The translations under genes and the position numbers were made by a program. 64,000 nucleotides of DNA from an uncultured bacterium (GTDB taxonomy: Bacteria; Patescibacteriota; Gracilibacteria; Absconditabacterales; Absconditicoccaceae): contig CAIVEC010000011.1 of NCBI GenBank assembly GCA_903904875.1, positions 1 to 64,000 of the forward strand. Direction: 5' to 3'. This document shows, one piece after another, positions 12,840-21,941 of the stretch (positions are counted from its first letter, which is position 1; each line of letters starts with the position of its first letter). Under the pieces are notes generated by a model, which worked only from the letters and a program-made list of their open reading frames with translations, was not told the DNA's origin and did not search any database.

Positions 12840-12941
12840 AATATACATTGATTATTATCATTTATTTTTTTTCCGGATTTTTTTGTAATAAAAAAATACC
12901 GGATCGCTCGGGTACTTTCTATGTGTGTTTTATTGATTTTA

Positions 12942-13017
12942 TGGTAGGGTAGCCGGGACTCGAACCCGGGACCACTAGCTTAAAAGGCTATTGCTCTACC
13001 GCCTGAGCTACTACCCC
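12942..13017 (-). tRNA. tRNA-Lys(UUU), CCA encoded
   Basis: GGGGTAG/CTACCCT acceptor, D-arm GCTCAGGCGGTAGAGC, anticodon loop CTTTTAA, T-arm CCGGGTTCGAGTCCCGG, ACCA. Confidence 0.88.
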
Positions 13018-13021
13018 ATAA

Positions 13022-13080
13022 CATTACATCGAACTCGGGACCACCCCTGCTAAAGCAGGGGTGTTCTACCGCTGATGTTA
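13022..13080 (-). pseudogene. degenerate tRNA-like fragment P2
   Basis: Minus strand: ATAACAT..CAGCGGTAGAACA-CCCCTGCTTTAGCAGGGG-TGGTCCCGAGTTCGATGTAATGTTAT; shares its core with P1. Confidence 0.6.
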
Positions 13081-13094
13081 TTACTACATTAACA

Positions 13095-13352
13095 TTACAT
13101 TTCTTCTTTCTTATATTTTCTAAATATATCTTTTTTAATGTACCTTTCTGGATGACAAGATTTCTTAATTTCTCTTTCCAAACGTCTGGCTTCCAATCAA
13201 TTTGAACATTCAAGATATCATAAACATTTTCGTTCTCAAATTCTCTTAGCTGAATATCATTTAGTTATATGTTCATGTAATCTTCTATCAATATTGTTAG
13301 TGCTGCCTACATAAAATCTATCTCATTGTAATATATATACACACCAATTCAT
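13095..13352 (-). CDS. GIY-YIG domain endonuclease (85 aa, five TGA=Gly)
   Basis: MNWCVYILQGDRFYVGSTNNIDRRLHEHITKGYSAKRIGERKCLGYLECSNGLEARRLEREIKKSCHPERYIKKDIFRKYKKEEM; visible only with TGA=Gly. Confidence 0.88.
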
Positions 13353-13369
13353 TCGTTTTATAGTTTTAA

Positions 13370-13435
13370 AATGGACTCGAACCCGTGACCACCCCTGCTA
13401 AAGCAGGGTTGCTCTACCGCCTGAGCTACTACCCC
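13370..13435 (-). pseudogene. tRNA fragment P1 (intact 5' half, degenerate anticodon/T arm, no 3' acceptor)
   Basis: 5' GGGGTAGTAGCTCAGGCGGTAGAGCA identical to the tRNA-Lys 5' half, then ACCCTGCTTTAGCAGGGGTGGTCACGGGTTCGAGTCCATTTT. Confidence 0.65.
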
Positions 13436-13486
13436 ATAACAAAAAGCTATGCGGCTGAACATTTTTTTGTCCGCCGCTCAAGCATT

Positions 13487-13675
13487 TTAGATGAAACCTT
13501 TGAGTTTCTTGTATATTTTGGAACTGACTTTTACTTTGACTTGAGAGCCGTCTTCCAATTTCAATTTCTTGTTGATCAGATTCACTTTGAACGTTCTTTT
13601 GGTCGCTCTCATGGAGTGAGATCTCATATTTCCAGAGCTTGTTCACCTTCCGGTAAAATCGCATATTCTTGCCAT
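13487..13675 (-). CDS. rpmB: 50S ribosomal protein L28
   Basis: [33 protein letters not shown]...; TGA at the conserved G. Confidence 0.92.
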
Positions 13676-13703
13676 TGTGTATAATAGATAAGTGATAAAT
13701 ATA

Positions 13704-14417
13704 TTATTTCTTCTCTTTTTTGTCTTCCTTCTTGCCTTCTTCTTTTGCAGGCTTGCCTGCAGCGGCTGTGGCAGTACCTTCCTTTGCAGGAACAGCGCCT
13801 TCAGCTCATTCGGCGGCAGGAGCAGCACCTTCAGCGCCTTCAACAGCAACTACAGGAGCTTCTTCCACTTCTTCCTCAGCTAATTTTACTACCGTGATAA
13901 TAGGTTGTTCCAGATCATCGAGGATTTCCACTTTATCGGATACTTTCAAATCCTTGACGAAGATCGTATCATTCATGGTTTTGATGACAGAGATATCAAT
14001 AGTGATATCATGCGGCAAATCTTGCGGGAATGCTTCCACTTCGATAAAATCTTTCAAAAGCTGTATTTTTCCTTCTCATAATTTTTCGATAGGAGATTCT
14101 CCGGTCATCTTGATAGGCACTTCTGTGGTAACTTTTTCATCGGCCTTGACTGCAAGGAAATCTACATGCAGAAGCAGATCACTCACGGGATCCACTTGGA
14201 TATCCTGGATCAACACGAGCTGATTGAGTTTGTCGCCGGTAAGGGTAAGCGGAGTAGAATATCCAGCTTCTTTGTATTTTTTGATGATATCGTTTCTTTT
14301 ACATGCGACAGTAAGAGGCTCCTTAAGATGTTTTCCATAGACAATACCAGGAATCAATCCTTCTTTCCTAAGTTCTTTAGCCTTCTTATCTTGGCGAGAT
14401 GTTACAGCAAGTTCCAT
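13704..14417 (-). CDS. rplY: 50S ribosomal protein L25/CTC family with acidic, Ala/Glu-rich then Lys-rich tail
   Basis: 'ELAVTSRQDKKAKELRKEGLIPGIVYGK', 'LLLHVDFLAVKADEKVTTEVPI'; TGA=Gly. Confidence 0.92.
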
Positions 14418-14525
14418 TTTTTACATAATGATAGATGATAAATATATTAATTTTAAGGCTTAGATTTTTAGAGGCTTAGACTTTTAGAATATCCTAATCA
14501 TCTAACGGTCTAAATATCTAACAGT

Positions 14526-14951
14526 CTATTTTTTTCCTTTTTTCTTTCCTTTGTTTTCTTTGACCTTACCTGCTTCTTTGTCGAGAAGATCTATATCTCT
14601 TCTTGCAGCAGTGATTTTGGATTTGAATCTAGCGTCTTTTCCTACCTTATCTCTGATGTAGTAAAGTTTAGCTCTTCTGACTTTATATTCATCCAAGAGG
14701 ATGATCTTGTCGAATTTATTGAATGACAACGGATAGATTTTTTCCACTTCCACACCGGCTACGATTCCTCTGACGGTGAATGTCCCATCAGCATGGCCAG
14801 GTTTCTTGACCTTGATCACCAAGCATTTGAACCTTCGGATCCTATTTGTTTCTACATCTTTTTCGTGGATTTCAATCTGCATCCCAGGTTTGATCTCAAG
14901 GATTTTGCTTCCATTGTTGTCGTAGAAATGTTTGAGTCTGTCAAAATTCAT
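14526..14951 (-). CDS. rplS: 50S ribosomal protein L19
   Basis: 'IKPGMQIEIHEK', 'FTVRGIVAGVEVEKIYPLSFNKFDKIILLDEYKVRRAKLYYIRD'. Confidence 0.9.
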   Translation of the reverse strand: MNFDRLKHFYDNNGSKILEIKPGMQIEIHEKDVETNRIRRFKCLVIKVKKPGHADGTFTVRGIVAGVEVEKIYPLSFNKFDKIILLDEYKVRRAKLYYIRDKVGKDARFKSKITAARRDIDLLDKEAGKVKENKGKKKGKK

Positions 14952-14981
14952 TTTGAATAATTATTCAATAATCTAAAAAAA

Positions 14982-15125
14982 CTATTTAGCTCTTTTGTTC
15001 ATGACTTTAGCTTTCCGTTTCTTCTGTTGTTCGAGATTCCTTCTCACGTCCATAATAACCACTTTTTCTACTCTGAATAACGCCTTATTGAGCTTTCTTT
15101 TTGCGTTGGTTTTTAATCTAGCCAT
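14982..15125 (-). CDS. 47-aa very basic protein in the ribosomal cluster
   Basis: MARLKTNAKRKLNKALFRVEKVVIMDVRRNLEQQKKRKAKVMNKRAK, TAG stop. Confidence 0.6.
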   Translation of the reverse strand: MARLKTNAKRKLNKALFRVEKVVIMDVRRNLEQQKKRKAKVMNKRAK

Positions 15126-15222
15126 ACTATAATGCTAATATAATTAAAATAAATAGTTACAGGTCACAGGTTACAAGTTACAGGTTTTCTTTGTTCCCTG
15201 CTCCCTTTATCCTGCTCCTAAG

Positions 15223-15471
15223 TTATTTAGTTAGTCCTTTTTTTGTCAAAGCCTCGTCAATCATCTTCTGGGTGACGCCATATCTTTTGAGTCTTGCTTG
15301 CGCTCTTTCCTTGGTCTTGTAGATCCATTTCGTCTCGCCTTGATCTGCCTCTTTTTTGATAAGATCGACATATCGTGCAATCGCTTTTTCCAGTTTTTTA
15401 CCAGACTTTTGGCTTGCTCGAGAGACGTTGTACATCATGTGCTTATATTTTGCACCACTGGTATTTCCCAT
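15223..15471 (-). CDS. 82-aa basic protein of unknown function in the ribosomal cluster
   Basis: Intact ORF between rpsG and rplS; Lys-rich. Confidence 0.65.
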   Translation of the reverse strand: MGNTSGAKYKHMMYNVSRASQKSGKKLEKAIARYVDLIKKEADQGETKWIYKTKERAQARLKRYGVTQKMIDEALTKKGLTK

Positions 15472-15546
15472 TTTAAATTGAATGTAGAATGTAAAATGTA
15501 TAATTCAGAATTAATGTTTTCTGCATTCTGAATTCTAAACTCTGAA

Positions 15547-15999
15547 TTAATTTACGTATTTTGCCATGTATGCAAAAGCCTTGTTCGCTTCAGCCATCTT
15601 ATGAACTTCTTCTTTCTTCTTTACTGCGTATCCTTGATTGCCGTACGCTGCCATGACTTCTTCAGCTAATTTTTTGTACATTGGTTTTCCTGCTTTAGCT
15701 TTAGTACCAGCAAGAATCCATTTGAACGCAAAAAACAATTTCTTGTCTTGCTTCACTTCCACAGGAACTTGATATACTGATCCTCCCATTCTTTTGGATT
15801 TGATCATCAATGAAGGAGAGGCATTTTCTATAGCGGTTTCCAATACTATTTCCGGATTCATATGTCCATTAGATTTGATCTCTTGGAGCATATCGTGGTA
15901 GATCCTTTTCGCTACACTTTTCTTTCCGCTTTTCATGATGTAGTTTATGATCTTTTCGATCTTTGGATTTCCCATGTTACCGACAACTAATTTTGACAT
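15547..15999 (-). CDS. rpsG: 30S ribosomal protein S7
   Basis: 'KIINYIMKSGKKSVAKRIYHDML', 'GGSVYQVPVEV'. Confidence 0.94.
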   Translation of the reverse strand: MSKLVVGNMGNPKIEKIINYIMKSGKKSVAKRIYHDMLQEIKSNGHMNPEIVLETAIENASPSLMIKSKRMGGSVYQVPVEVKQDKKLFFAFKWILAGTKAKAGKPMYKKLAEEVMAAYGNQGYAVKKKEEVHKMAEANKAFAYMAKYVN

Positions 16000-16036
16000 G
16001 ATGTTAATAATGATAAATGATAAATGTATTTAGGTA

Positions 16037-16462
16037 TTATGCTTTAGCTGCTTTAGGTCTTTTTGCGCCGTAGAGAGATCTGGATTGTTTTCTCTTGTCT
16101 ACAGGATTTGCGTCGTATTTCCCTCTGATGATGTGATATCTCACTCCTGGAAGATCCTTGCATCTTCCTCCTCTCACCAAGACCACGCTGTGTTCTTGGA
16201 GCGTGTGCGATTCTCCTGGGATATATGCAAGCACTTCAGCTCCGTTGGACAATCTCACTTTCGCGAATTTCCTTTGCGCTGAATTCGGTTTCTTCGGACC
16301 CATCACAGAAACTTTGAGACATACTCATCTCTTGAAAGGAGCTGGTCTGTCGACCCTCTTGTTGCTGTCGAGCTTGTTGATACCGAATTGCAAAGCAGGA
16401 GCCTTGGATTTGTAGGTCTTTTGCTTTCTTCAGTTCTTGATCAGTTGATTGATAGTAGGCAT
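16037..16462 (-). CDS. rpsL: 30S ribosomal protein S12 (TGA=Gly)
   Basis: '[14 protein letters not shown]', '[36 protein letters not shown]', '[31 protein letters not shown]'. Confidence 0.96.
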
Positions 16463-16641
16463 ACTCAATAATTTTAAATACTAAATGTTGAATTTAACTT
16501 GTTGTAATTGGGCTTATAAAAAATTCAAAGTAAACAAAAAAATTTACGTGTGGTTGAATATAGGGAAAATAGATACAAAATCAACATGAAATTGACCAAA
16601 ACACCACCTCCATGAATTCATGAATCAATAATTTTTTTTAA

Positions 16642-16821
16642 ATATATTCTTGAAACAGAATATATACATCCTCCTTCAAAAAGGTTTATTATTTTTGATT
16701 GAAGGATGTATAGTTGACCAAACAATAATTCTTTGTTGCACTTCACAATTATTTGTTGGTCAACTATAATTTCGACGTCATAAAAACGCTCAATTCTTCG
16801 TGTTTTTATTGCGTCTCAAAT
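16642..16821 (-). repeat. GA-loop structured element, copy B (H1+H2+H3 plus a small extra hairpin)
   Basis: H1 16768-16821, H2 16710-16767 (ATAGTTGACCAA/TTGGTCAACTAT), H3 16665-16710 (TACATCC/GGATGTA). Confidence 0.8.
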
Positions 16822-16822
16822 A

Positions 16823-16853
16823 TAAAAAAAAGGCGGCGATTATAATCGCCGCC
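16823..16853 (-). terminator. intrinsic terminator of the secreted-protein gene
   Basis: GGCGGCGATTATAATCGCCGCC followed by T-tract on the minus strand. Confidence 0.85.
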
Positions 16854-16871
16854 CCATTAGGGTAGAATACA

Positions 16872-18956
16872 TTACTGGGTTTTGATGAAGTACTTGCCGA
16901 CAGATAAGCCATCAGCGTTCATAAATCCAATAACATATGTGCCAGGTGCGTAGCCGGAAACATCAAGCTGCATATTTTCAGTAACGGTTTCTGTAGCAAA
17001 TACTACTTCGCCGAGTACATTCATAATGCGAATACTCTTGATTTCCTTCGTGTCGATACCTGCAATATTGAGAAGACTTGCAGCTGGGTTAGGATAGATG
17101 GTAGCTGCATTTACAGCTGCACTTACTTCTTCAACTCCAGTTGTTCCTACGGTTATATACTGTATCTGACTTGCTGAACATCCTGTGATAGGATGAACAT
17201 AGGTGTAAGTCAACATCCATGTACCTGCTCCAGCAGCAGCCGGATCAAATAAGCTTCCAACCATTCCTGGACCACTGAATGTTCCACCTATAGGACTAAC
17301 ATTGCCCATAAGGTCAAACGGAGGGGTATCTGTATACACAGCACCCACGATTGATGAGAACGTTACTGTCGGTATAGGATTGATGGTTAATAAATCAGTA
17401 GCGAATGCACTACATCCGAAACCGTCTGTATAGGTATAGGTAACGGTATAGGTTCCAGGACCACTTACCGGTGGGTATACGGTGTTGCCACCAAATACAC
17501 AGCTTCCGCTGTAGATTCCACCAGCAGGCAAACCTCCACTTATGACAGCTGAATTCACATCAGTACAATAATTGTCTTGTGCCAATGTTAAGCTGACTGT
17601 CGGTAAAGCGTGTACAGTGACGGTGAAATCGTCGGTTGCTGTACAGCCGTTTGAACCAGTTGCAGTGACAATATAGGTAGTAGTTGCTGTCGGGTTGACC
17701 GTGACCGTTTGGGTTATCATACCGCCCGTCCAAACAAATGACACGCCAGTACCATTTGATGTTAAGTCGGTACTTGCACCTGCGCAGATATCTGAATAAG
17801 TAGCGGTTATGGTATTCGTCGGAGCGATATTGACTATGATAGGCATAATATATGCTTGCCCTGAACCACAGCTATTTACTCCGATCACCGAAATATCACC
17901 ACTAGTACCATTGATAAACACGGTAATCATTGTTGTTCCCTGACCGGAAATGACATTAGCTCCAGCAGGTACTGACCATAGATATGAGGTAGCATTCAGT
18001 AACGGATTAGTAGAAAACGAAACGGTGGATCCCTGGCAAATTGTAGTCGGTCCAGTGATTATCGTTGCGTCTCCTGGTAAAGGATCCATAGCAACTACTG
18101 CGGAACCGTTCATCACGTTGGTACATGATGTTGAGTTGTCCGTAGCTACTATAGAATAAACACCAGCAACAGCCTGATTAGTCCATGCTAAACCAATCCC
18201 AGTTCCTCCAACCGGGACTCCAGAGTTGACGCCGTTCAGCAGAAGCTGATAATTGACGCCGGTCTGAGAACCGTTCAGATTGATGGTTACGCCTGTGCCT
18301 CCTTCACAAAATGTAGGAGAACTTGCACTGACCGTAAATGCTTGAGGCAATGGGTTGACCATCACCATGGTGTCATGGTCATTACTACATCCGAAACCGT
18401 TCGTTGCCACGACCGTAAACATGCCGGTCTGATTCGCAACATACTGGTTAAGGTTTGCACCTGGGATAATAGTTCCGTTCATCTTCCACTGATAGGTACA
18501 GCCGCCACCCGCGTTAGCAGTAAGCGTAACTGTTCCCGATCCGCAGAAAATAGTAGGACCAGATGTAGTAATAGTTACATTAGGAATCGCATTGACTTGG
18601 ATAGTTGCGCTGTTACTCATTTGAATTGAGCATCCCGTTGAAGGATTAGTAGCGATAACAGTATACACCCCGCCCATTGTCTGTGTCCCGAAATTAAGGA
18701 CAGTGCCATTACCGGGGAAGGGTAAACCAAGATTTAAACCATTACAAACGAGCTGATAATTAACGCCAACTTCCGAATTGGAAAGCGATACCGTAACACC
18801 AGCCTGTCCAGCACAGTAAGATCCGCCACCCATCACGCTATACAGCGTTGGCGATGGGTTGATCGTGATTTGTACTCCCGTTTGAGAGAGCCCCACTGTG
18901 GTTGCCGCAATACATACGGCAACACACAACAGGAATTTTTTGAAGAGTGTCTTCAT
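16872..18956 (-). CDS. secreted PKD/Ig-like repeat protein with T9SS type A-like C-terminal sorting domain (694 aa)
   Basis: Signal peptide 'MKTLFKKFLLCVAVCIAATTVGLSQ'; C-term 'ATIYPNPAASLLNIAGI...IRIMNVLGEVVF...LDVSGYAPGTYVIGFMNADGLSVGKYFIKTQ'; no TGA. Confidence 0.88.
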   Translation of the reverse strand: MKTLFKKFLLCVAVCIAATTVGLSQTGVQITINPSPTLYSVMGGGSYCAGQAGVTVSLSNSEVGVNYQLVCNGLNLGLPFPGNGTVLNFGTQTMGGVYTVIATNPSTGCSIQMSNSATIQVNAIPNVTITTSGPTIFCGSGTVTLTANAGGGCTYQWKMNGTIIPGANLNQYVANQTGMFTVVATNGFGCSNDHDTMVMVNPLPQAFTVSASSPTFCEGGTGVTINLNGSQTGVNYQLLLNGVNSGVPVGGTGIGLAWTNQAVAGVYSIVATDNSTSCTNVMNGSAVVAMDPLPGDATIITGPTTICQGSTVSFSTNPLLNATSYLWSVPAGANVISGQGTTMITVFINGTSGDISVIGVNSCGSGQAYIMPIIVNIAPTNTITATYSDICAGASTDLTSNGTGVSFVWTGGMITQTVTVNPTATTTYIVTATGSNGCTATDDFTVTVHALPTVSLTLAQDNYCTDVNSAVISGGLPAGGIYSGSCVFGGNTVYPPVSGPGTYTVTYTYTDGFGCSAFATDLLTINPIPTVTFSSIVGAVYTDTPPFDLMGNVSPIGGTFSGPGMVGSLFDPAAAGAGTWMLTYTYVHPITGCSASQIQYITVGTTGVEEVSAAVNAATIYPNPAASLLNIAGIDTKEIKSIRIMNVLGEVVFATETVTENMQLDVSGYAPGTYVIGFMNADGLSVGKYFIKTQ

Positions 18957-18993
18957 TTTATTTTAACTGTTTTTTTTAATTTTTCGTTGATAA

Positions 18994-20481
18994 TTACGGT
19001 AAGGCCGGGCTACTGCCACAACCTGATCCACTGGTGACAATTACATGATACCAGATGCCAGCCGTCAATGAAGGTGACTGATAGGTATTTGCATTTGCGC
19101 CGCCAATTGGTGTCCATGGAGCAAAACCAGTCGGACTGTTTTCCCATTGATACGTGTACGTTCCATCACCACCCGAAGGTAAAGTGATAAAACCTAACTG
19201 TGTCGGTGTGCTTCCATAACAGATTGCCTGAGCAACTCCGATTACACCAGGATTGAAAATCGGATAAACTGTGATAGTAATACTATTAGAATACAATGCA
19301 GCACATGCATTAATTGCTTGCCTGCGGAACATGGTAGTCACTGTTAAAGCGGCAGGGTCGTCGTTTTGAAGTGTTGCACCTGGGATAATAGTCCAAGTGG
19401 TTCCACCGTTAATAGAGGATTCCCACTGATACGTAGTACCGGGAGCACCGCCAGTAGCGGCTGTTCCTGTAAATGAACCGAAATCAACACCATTGCAGAT
19501 AGTTGTGCCACCTACAGCCGTAATTGTTCCTGCAGCAAATACATTGTACACTACGAGAGTAATAACATTGGAATATACAACCCCACAAGTATTGGTATAC
19601 CTAAGGCGATAATACATGGTCTGGGTAAGATTACCCAAAACAAGAGTTAATGCTGTTTGACCAATCATATCAGTATAGGTTATTCCGTCGGTTGAGCTTT
19701 CCCATTGCAGAGTAGTACCAGGAGCACCGCCAGTTGGGGCAGTACTTGTCAAGATTCCACCATTGCTTCCGTTACAGATATTAGTGTTTCCCCCAGTTGC
19801 TGTTCCTGCAGCGAATACATTATATACGGTAATAGTTGTTACGTTCCCGTATATCGTTCCGCATGTGGGATTGATAAATGCTAAGCGAAAACCGCTGGTC
19901 TGGGTAAGTACACCAACATTGTGAATAAGAGTAGTTTCACCAAATATATCGTTCCAAGTGATACCGCCGTCGATGGTCAATTGCCACTGGTAGGTTGTAC
20001 CAGGAGCACCGCCAGTTGAAGCTGTACTCGTTAAAATTCCACCATTGCCGCCATTACAGAGATTATTATTTCCACCGGTTGTTACACCAGCAATAAACTG
20101 TCCGTATACGGGGATTGAGATAATATTGGTTGTTACAACCCCGCAAAGATCAGTATCATTACGACGGAAGTCTGTACTTACTATTAAGGTGCCAGGATCA
20201 TAATTAATCCCGGTAGCTCCAAGAATATTGGTCCAGGTCACACCCCCATTTGTAGATTTCTGCCACTGATAGGTATATGTGCCTTGGCCCCCTGTAGGAG
20301 CAGTTCCGGTAATAAGTCCAGTAGCGGTATTATAACACAGCGGAGGGATTACTCCGACAGAGAGGTTTCCAGCAAAAAGCTGCGGGTATACGGTAATATG
20401 TACACCGGTTTGTGAATAAGTTGACTGCGTTGCGATCAGCATTCCTGCGATCAAACAACAAAATACAAATAATTTTTTCAT
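18994..20481 (-). CDS. secreted Bacteroidota-like repeat protein (495 aa)
   Basis: Signal peptide; repeats 'GGAPGTTYQWESS.NGGTTWT.I.GAT'; no TGA. Confidence 0.82.
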   Translation of the reverse strand: MKKLFVFCCLIAGMLIATQSTYSQTGVHITVYPQLFAGNLSVGVIPPLCYNTATGLITGTAPTGGQGTYTYQWQKSTNGGVTWTNILGATGINYDPGTLIVSTDFRRNDTDLCGVVTTNIISIPVYGQFIAGVTTGGNNNLCNGGNGGILTSTASTGGAPGTTYQWQLTIDGGITWNDIFGETTLIHNVGVLTQTSGFRLAFINPTCGTIYGNVTTITVYNVFAAGTATGGNTNICNGSNGGILTSTAPTGGAPGTTLQWESSTDGITYTDMIGQTALTLVLGNLTQTMYYRLRYTNTCGVVYSNVITLVVYNVFAAGTITAVGGTTICNGVDFGSFTGTAATGGAPGTTYQWESSINGGTTWTIIPGATLQNDDPAALTVTTMFRRQAINACAALYSNSITITVYPIFNPGVIGVAQAICYGSTPTQLGFITLPSGGDGTYTYQWENSPTGFAPWTPIGGANANTYQSPSLTAGIWYHVIVTSGSGCGSSPALP

Positions 20482-20512
20482 TGTACGTTTCTAAATTTCG
20501 TTAATTAATTAA

Positions 20513-21283
20513 TTAATTTGAATAATTGATACATGAATTTCCATCAGTCACTTGTACCCGATAATAGCCGGTAACACTGATACTGATAGTCTGATTGGTT
20601 TCACCGATGACATTGTTCCATGGAGCGTTCCCCGTAGGACTCATTTGCCATTGATAGCTGTAACCAGCGCCAGCTTGAGCAGTTAATACAATAGGCGTTC
20701 CCCAGCAAGTTGTTAATGGGCCAGCAGGAGTGACGTTTGCTACAGGCAACGGATTCACCGTCACTACTGTTGCAGCAGACATTCCAGAACAAGTACCTAC
20801 GGTAACATATGCCTGATAGGAACCTGTAGCCGAAGCTGAGTAATTTACATTAGTTGCACCCGGAATTACTGATCCATTCAAATACCACTGATACGTATCT
20901 GCTACCGATGAGGTAAGCAGAACACTGTTTCCAGCGCAGATATTGGTAGAGCCACCTGCGGTAATAGTTGGATTGGGTGCGGGTAGAACGGTGACAGTTT
21001 GATTAGCGTTAGCAAGTATACCACCCATGAAAGTTACAGTTACTGTGTATGTAGTTGTTGCAAGCGGAGAAACATTAATTGCTTGAGTGAGTCCTCCGTT
21101 TGACCATACATACCCGATAACGATACCACCAGTAGGATTTGCAGTAAGTGAAACATTTGTACCTTGACCTGCACAGATAGTGGCAGGAAATGGATTGGTT
21201 GTGATAGTTACGCTCTGAGCGCTAACCAGTTGAACTGCTAATACACTGACCAGCAGAACAACAAACTTAAAATACTTTTTCAT
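20513..21283 (-). CDS. secreted PKD/Ig-like protein (256 aa)
   Basis: Signal peptide; 'TICAGQGTNVSLTANPTGG...YVWSNGGLTQAINVSPLATTTYTVTVT'; no TGA. Confidence 0.82.
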   Translation of the reverse strand: MKKYFKFVVLLVSVLAVQLVSAQSVTITTNPFPATICAGQGTNVSLTANPTGGIVIGYVWSNGGLTQAINVSPLATTTYTVTVTFMGGILANANQTVTVLPAPNPTITAGGSTNICAGNSVLLTSSVADTYQWYLNGSVIPGATNVNYSASATGSYQAYVTVGTCSGMSAATVVTVNPLPVANVTPAGPLTTCWGTPIVLTAQAGAGYSYQWQMSPTGNAPWNNVIGETNQTISISVTGYYRVQVTDGNSCINYSN

Positions 21284-21941
21284 TGTTTTTAGAGTTTAAT
21301 TTTTAATTTTTTTATTTGTTACAAAGTTGATTGGAGAATTTTTTTTGGTCATTGTTTTGATGCGCGACCGGGTAAAATTCAAAAAAAATCCAGCGCTGGC
21401 TAACAGCACGAATCAATCTGAAGTCCAAACAAGCTCCCCCATATAAATCTTTCTGTGATTTAATAAAAGGATTCTATGTCTGATCTTCGAAATGTCTTCA
21501 TTACTGTTAACCAAAAAATTGAGAGTCATTTTTTACTCCTTTCTTAGTTAGTTTTTGGTTAATAATTTTGTTAATGAGCTTTTGAATTAGCTTTAAAGCT
21601 AGATTCAAAACTTCTACTGACGGTGTATAATATAGTCAGTGTAGAACTTATAAACATTTCCTAGTATTTGTCAAGTGAAATTGAAAGAAAAGAGCAAGAA
21701 AATACGATACGGGATACGCTATATTTTTTCGGCTTCTGAACTATATTTTGATTTGATTACTTGGCAATGATTTTGAATGAAAAAAGCTTTACATTTTTAT
21801 GGATGCAGAATTCAGAATTCAGAATGAAAAAAATGGAAAAAAAAACATAAAAAAAAAGATCAGAATAATTTTTTTTGAAAAAAGTGAACACCGAAGCGTC
21901 CACCCTTTTGCTATGTTAGAAGGTAAAATTATATAATAAAA

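Noticed and set aside
12858-12905. CCGGATTTTTTT..AAAAAAATACCGG hairpin near tRNA-Lys as a separate regulatory RNA
   Set aside because: Simple AT-rich stem; more likely terminator-like or incidental.
13398-13664. Minus-strand ORF containing WGSSSGGRA
   Set aside because: That peptide is the translation of a tRNA 5' half; the rest is the wrong frame of L28.
16642-16821. Considered as a CRISPR fragment
   Set aside because: No regularly spaced identical repeats or spacers; hairpins differ in sequence and no cas genes are visible.
16872-21283. Dismissing the Bacteroidota-like genes as certain contamination
   Set aside because: Cannot be decided from sequence alone; flanking element copy B and continuous context argue for true linkage, so reported as a finding with coverage as the test.
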